In this document: one piece after another, positions 54,882 through 58,273 of the stretch
Layout: every line of letters starts with the position of its first letter
Position numbering within the stretch: position 1 is the first letter of the stretch
Source of the DNA: Muricoccus pecuniae
Lineage (GTDB): Bacteria > Pseudomonadota > Alphaproteobacteria > Acetobacterales > Acetobacteraceae
Length of the DNA: 58,273 bases
NCBI RefSeq assembly: GCF_014199205.1
Contig: NZ_JACIJD010000024.1
Coordinates: 1-58,273, forward strand
Direction: 5' to 3'
Notes under the pieces: generated by a model
The model's input: the letters and a program-made list of their open reading frames with translations, nothing else
Told to the model about the DNA's origin: nothing
Databases searched by the model: none
Made by a program: the position numbers and the translations under genes

Positions 54882-55232
54882 ATGGCTGCCGAGAAGTCCC
54901 AGAACGTGCAGGACGTGTTCCTGAACCATGTTCGCAAGAGCAAGACTCCCGTCACCGTCTTCCTGGTGAACGGTGTGAAGCTCCAGGGTATTATTACCTG
55001 GTTCGACAACTTCTCGGTGCTCCTGCGCCGTGACGGGCACACGCAGCTCGTCTACAAGCATGCGATCAGCACCGTGATGCCGGGCGCCCCGATCATGCTG
55101 TTCGATGCCGCCTCGGCGGGTGCCCAGGGCACCGCCGGTGCCCCGCAACCTACCCAGGCCGGGGCTCCCATCCGGGAAACCACCATGACCCTCACACCGC
55201 GCGAGCCAAGCCCTGTCGGAAGCCAAGACTGA
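54882..55232 (+). CDS. hfq: RNA chaperone Hfq
   Basis: This 116-residue Sm-like protein has the Sm1 region ([20 protein letters not shown]), [21 protein letters not shown] and Sm2 YKHAISTV. A disordered Ala/Pro/Thr-rich tail of about 45 residues follows the core, longer than in many alphaproteobacteria. It binds sRNAs and mRNAs as a hexamer. AAGGA at about 10 nt precedes the ATG. An in-frame start at 54747 is rejected because its extra 45 residues are unrelated to Hfq. Its end overlaps the apparent CTG start of hflX. Confidence 0.93.
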   Translation: MAAEKSQNVQDVFLNHVRKSKTPVTVFLVNGVKLQGIITWFDNFSVLLRRDGHTQLVYKHAISTVMPGAPIMLFDAASAGAQGTAGAPQPTQAGAPIRETTMTLTPREPSPVGSQD

Positions 55233-56526
55233 CACCGGGGCGGGGGCACCGACCCCCGCCGCGGTCATCCTGCCCTGGGAACGCCCCCACGGCATCCCTG
55301 ACGGCCGGGGTGCCACCCGCGCCGCGGAAGCGCGGCTGGCCGAGGCCGTCGGGCTGGCCGCCTCGATCGGCGTGGCCATCGTCCACACCGCGATCCACCC
55401 GCTGCGCGCCCGGCGCCCGAGCACGCTGCTCGGCGAGGGCGCGGTGGAGGCCGACCGCGCCTCCATCGCCGCTCATGGCGTGCAGGTGGTGGTGGTGGAC
55501 GCCGCCCTCAGCCCCGTGCAGCAGCGCAACCTCGAGCGCGCCTGGGGCTGCAAGGTGATCGACCGGACGGGCCTGATCCTCGAGATCTTCGGCGAGCGCG
55601 CGCGGACGAAGGAGGGCTCGCTCCAGGTCGAGCTGGCGCACCTGTCCTACCAGCGCACCCGCCTCGTCCGGTCCTGGACCCATCTTGAGCGGCAGCGCGG
55701 CGGCTTCGGCTTCCTCGGCGGCCCCGGTGAGTCGCAGATCGAGATCGACCGCCGGCTCATCGACGAGCGGATCGTGAAGCTCAAGAAGGAGCTGGAGCAG
55801 GTCCGCCGCACCCGCGGGCTGCACCGCAAGGCGCGGACGAAGGTGCCCTACCCCGTGGTGGCGCTGGTCGGCTACACGAATGCCGGCAAGTCCACGCTGT
55901 TCAACGCCCTCACCGGCGCCGGGGTCTACGCCCAGGACCAGCTCTTCGCGACGCTGGACCCGACGATGCGGGCCATCCGGCTGCCCTCCAACCGCACCGT
56001 CATCCTCTCCGACACCGTCGGCTTCATCTCCGAGCTGCCAACCCAGCTCGTCGAGGCCTTCCGCGCTACGCTGGAGGAGGTCGCGACCGCCGACATCATC
56101 CTGCACGTGCGCGACGTGGCCCATCCCGACAGCGCGGCCCAGCGGGCCGATGTGATGGGCGTGCTGAACGACATGGCCACGGGGCCCGACCCCGCGCTGG
56201 ACGAGGACTGGGAGCGGCGGGTGATCGAGGTGCTCAACAAGACCGACCTGCTGGAGGAGCCGCCCCCTGCGGGGGCGGGCAGCATCCCTGTCTCTGCCCT
56301 GACGGGCGAGGGGCTGGACGAACTGCGCGACATGCTGGACGCCCGCCTGGCCGCGGGGCTCGTGACCGAGAGCTTCTCCCTCCCGCCCGAGGACGGTGCC
56401 GGCATCGCCTGGCTCTACGAGCACGGCGAGGTGCTGGAGCGCAGCGACGCGGAGGACGCCGTGCGCCTCTCCGTGCGCCTCAGCCCCGCCGATCTCGCCC
56501 GCTTCGCCCAGCGGGGCGAGGCGTGA
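55213..56526 (+). CDS. hflX: ribosome-associated GTPase HflX
   Basis: This GTPase of about 437 residues has an N-terminal HflX domain and a G domain with G1 [15 protein letters not shown]3 DTVGFI and G4 NKTD. The glycine-rich linker [20 protein letters not shown] precedes the G domain. It rescues or splits stalled ribosomes. The conserved N-terminus ([11 protein letters not shown]) lies upstream of the first GTG at 55372. After the in-frame stop at 55186-55188, no ATG, GTG or TTG precedes 55372. The best start is CTG 55213, reading MSEAKT and overlapping hfq by 20 bp. A frameshift or sequence error is the alternative. Confidence 0.88.
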   Translation: MSEAKTDTGAGAPTPAAVILPWERPHGIPDGRGATRAAEARLAEAVGLAASIGVAIVHTAIHPLRARRPSTLLGEGAVEADRASIAAHGVQVVVVDAALSPVQQRNLERAWGCKVIDRTGLILEIFGERARTKEGSLQVELAHLSYQRTRLVRSWTHLERQRGGFGFLGGPGESQIEIDRRLIDERIVKLKKELEQVRRTRGLHRKARTKVPYPVVALVGYTNAGKSTLFNALTGAGVYAQDQLFATLDPTMRAIRLPSNRTVILSDTVGFISELPTQLVEAFRATLEEVATADIILHVRDVAHPDSAAQRADVMGVLNDMATGPDPALDEDWERRVIEVLNKTDLLEEPPPAGAGSIPVSALTGEGLDELRDMLDARLAAGLVTESFSLPPEDGAGIAWLYEHGEVLERSDAEDAVRLSVRLSPADLARFAQRGEA

Positions 56527-57359
56527 GGGCCTTCGACGCGGCGGCGCTGCGGGACGTCGACCTCATCCTCCGCGCGGCCTCGCGCGCCGAGATCATGCCT
56601 CGCTTCCGCAAGCTGGCCGCGAGCGACATCCGCACGAAGTCCGGCCCGCTGGACATGGTGACGGATGCCGACGAGGCCGCCGAGCGGATGATCGTGGCCG
56701 CCCTGGAAGAGCGCTTTCCCGGCTGCCTCGTGGTGGGGGAGGAGGGCTGCGCGGCCGATCCAGCCCTGCTGGACCGGCTGGCCGCCGCGCCGCTCGCCTT
56801 CGTGGTGGATCCCGTGGACGGCACCGCCAACTTCGCGGCCGGCATGGCGATCTTCGGCTGCATGGCCGCGGCCTTCGCCGGGGGCGAGGTGGTCGCCGCC
56901 TGGATCCATGACCCCGTCGGGGACGACACGCTGATCGCCGCGACGGGGCAGGGTGCCTGGCTCGCCGGCCCGGACGGGGAGCGCGGCGCGCCGCTCGGCC
57001 TCGCCGCGCCGGCCCCGGTTGCGGCCATGGTCGGCTGCATCTCCTACGGCTACCTGGTGGAGCCGCTGAAGAGCCATGTCGCCGCCCGACTGCCGCGGCT
57101 GGCGAAGACCTGGCAGCTCGGCTGCGCCGCCCATGAGTACCGGCTGCTGGCGAGCGGTCACATCCACCTGCAGCTCTACAATCGGCTGATGCCCTGGGAC
57201 CACGCGCCCGGCTGGCTCATCCACCAGGAACTCGGCGGCTACAGCGCGCATTTCGACGGCAGCCCCTACAGGCCGGCGGTGGACCGCGCAGGCGGGCTGC
57301 TCTGCGCGCCGGACCGGGAAAGCTGGGAGCTCGCCCGGGCCGCGCTGCTGGGCGACTGA
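56523..57359 (+). CDS. inositol monophosphatase family protein
   Basis: This 278-residue phosphatase of the FIG superfamily shows the metal-binding VTDADEAAE, EEGC, and the family hallmark DPVDGTANFAAGM, then a late PWDHAPGWLIHQELGG. It may dephosphorylate inositol monophosphate, histidinol phosphate or PAP-type substrates. Start GTG overlaps the hflX stop by 4 bp. It converges on mazG with 15 bp between. Confidence 0.88.
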   Translation: MRAFDAAALRDVDLILRAASRAEIMPRFRKLAASDIRTKSGPLDMVTDADEAAERMIVAALEERFPGCLVVGEEGCAADPALLDRLAAAPLAFVVDPVDGTANFAAGMAIFGCMAAAFAGGEVVAAWIHDPVGDDTLIAATGQGAWLAGPDGERGAPLGLAAPAPVAAMVGCISYGYLVEPLKSHVAARLPRLAKTWQLGCAAHEYRLLASGHIHLQLYNRLMPWDHAPGWLIHQELGGYSAHFDGSPYRPAVDRAGGLLCAPDRESWELARAALLGD

Positions 57360-57374
57360 GGCCGGGGAGGGGGC

Positions 57375-58190
57375 TTAGCCGCCCCGCTCGGCCCTCTTGG
57401 CCTCCTGCCAAAGCGCCTCCATCCGTTCGAGGGAAGCGTCGGCGGGGGCGGAGCCCTCGGCGGCCAGACGCTGCTCGACGGCACCGAAGCGGCGCTCGAA
57501 CTTCGCATTTGCGCCGCGGAGGCAGATCTCGGGATCGAGGTCGAGCTTGCGGGCGAGATTGGCCAGCACGAAGAGCAGGTCGCCCACCTCATCCGCCAGG
57601 CGCGCGGGATCCGCGCCGGGCAGCTCGGCCCGCAACTCCGAGGCTTCCTCCTCCAGCTTATCCAGCACCTGCGCGGCATCCGGCCAGTCGAAACCGACCC
57701 GGGCCGCCCGGCGGGTGAGCTTCAGGGCGCGGGTGAGGGAGGGAAGGTTCTCCGCCACCCCGGCCAGGGTGCCCGTCTCGGCGCGCGCGGCCCGCTCGGC
57801 AGCCTTCTGGCGTTCCCAGGCGTCGGTCTGGGCGGCCGCGTCCCGGGCCGCTGCCTCGCCGAAGACGTGAGGATGCCGCCGGATCATCTTGTCGCTGATG
57901 GATTTCGCCACATCGACGAAGGCGAAGTCGCCGGCCTCCTCGGCCATCTGGGCGTGGTAGACAACCTGGAAGAGCAGATCGCCCAACTCGTCCTTCAGCG
58001 CCGCGCGGTCCTGCCGCCCGATCGCCTCGGCGACCTCGTAGCCCTCCTCGATGGTGTAGGGCGCGATGGAACTGAAATCCTGCACCCGGTCCCAGGAGCA
58101 GCCGTCGGGTGCCCTGAGTCGGGCCATGATGGAGAGGAGGCGGGACAGTTCCGCGCCGGTCGGATCGTCGCTCACCTTGGCGGTTTCCAA
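57375..58190 (-). CDS. mazG: nucleoside triphosphate pyrophosphohydrolase MazG
   Basis: This 271-residue protein has two MazG-type domains. The N-terminal one shows EEGYEVAEAI and DELGDLLFQVVYHAQMAEE with the metal ligands E-x-x-E and D. The C-terminal one has KLEEEASEL and DEVGDLLFVLANLA. It hydrolyses NTPs to NMP and pyrophosphate and protects against abnormal nucleotides. The longest start is a TTG at 58190; a GTG at 58175 is a second option. No strong ribosome site marks either. Confidence 0.9.
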   Translation of the reverse strand: METAKVSDDPTGAELSRLLSIMARLRAPDGCSWDRVQDFSSIAPYTIEEGYEVAEAIGRQDRAALKDELGDLLFQVVYHAQMAEEAGDFAFVDVAKSISDKMIRRHPHVFGEAAARDAAAQTDAWERQKAAERAARAETGTLAGVAENLPSLTRALKLTRRAARVGFDWPDAAQVLDKLEEEASELRAELPGADPARLADEVGDLLFVLANLARKLDLDPEICLRGANAKFERRFGAVEQRLAAEGSAPADASLERMEALWQEAKRAERGG

Positions 58191-58212
58191 TCGAAGTGCG
58201 ACGGTGACTTGG

Positions 58213-58273
58213 TCATGGAGCGCTACCTGGTGCAGGGGAGGTGAGGGCGGTCAGGAACGCCTCCTGGGGCGTT
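58213..58273 (-). CDS. possible C-terminus of an upstream gene (partial)
   Basis: On the minus strand one frame stays open for 19 codons from the window edge to a TGA at 58213-58215, reading TPQEAFLTALTSPAPGS. It lies just upstream of mazG and could be the end of a preceding gene. The fragment is too short to identify, and open frames arise by chance in this GC-rich DNA. Confidence 0.3.
   Translation of the reverse strand, partial: TPQEAFLTALTSPAPGSAP

Overview
The window is a GC-rich chromosomal segment (about 70% G+C by eye) of an alphaproteobacterium, most likely an Acetobacteraceae/Roseomonas-like member of the Rhodospirillales. The main evidence is the dusB(nifR3)-ntrB-ntrC-ntrY-ntrX-dat-HAD-hfq-hflX run, the fused ispDF, and the abundance of family-5 peptide ABC transporters. 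Genes are packed tightly on both strands, with many 4-bp overlaps. No stretch longer than 300 bases lacks a gene. I saw no insertion sequence, prophage or CRISPR array.

Layout. 1-90: 3' end of a tRNA (probably initiator Met) and a terminator. 151-2003: a GlcG/HbpS-like gene overlapping an M20 dipeptidase. 2059-8113 (minus): a small coiled-coil ORF, then tamB and tamA (outer-membrane assembly). 8113-11933: an M20 amidohydrolase and a Pat-like acyl-CoA ligase/GNAT fusion. 11958-14653 (minus): hydroxypyruvate isomerase, tartronate semialdehyde reductase and an XRE regulator, with a striking 35-bp dyad upstream of the regulator. 14832-20050: a PerM-type permease and a dppBCDF-like operon with no binding protein. 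20055-28525 (mostly minus): creA, ggt, yraN (plus strand), mepA, a type I secretion ABC/HlyD pair with a small companion gene, and a GT2/GtrA pair.

28651-37643: a second peptide-type ABC system with three tandem Tat-exported binding proteins followed by two permeases and two ATPases. 37716-40296: CoxS-like and CoxM-like subunits without the molybdopterin subunit, overlapping a DadA-like flavoprotein. 40379-41149: a double cold-shock-domain protein with a glycine/arginine-rich repeat linker. 41297-42127: an orphan flagellin. 42201-44521: an SCP2-type thiolase and an HDAC-like deacetylase, converging on ispDF.

45769-57359: the conserved nitrogen-regulation block and its neighbours, from dusB to an inositol-monophosphatase family gene. 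The window closes with mazG on the minus strand and the probable 3' end of another gene.

Themes. Much of the content concerns uptake and use of peptides and amino acids (two oligopeptide ABC systems, peptidases, GGT, DadA-like and D-amino acid aminotransferase) under a nitrogen-sensing Ntr block. The points most worth a second look are the CSD-linker-CSD protein, the CoxSM/DadA cluster lacking CoxL, the 35-bp dyad, and two genes (HDAC-like and hflX) that appear to start at CTG.
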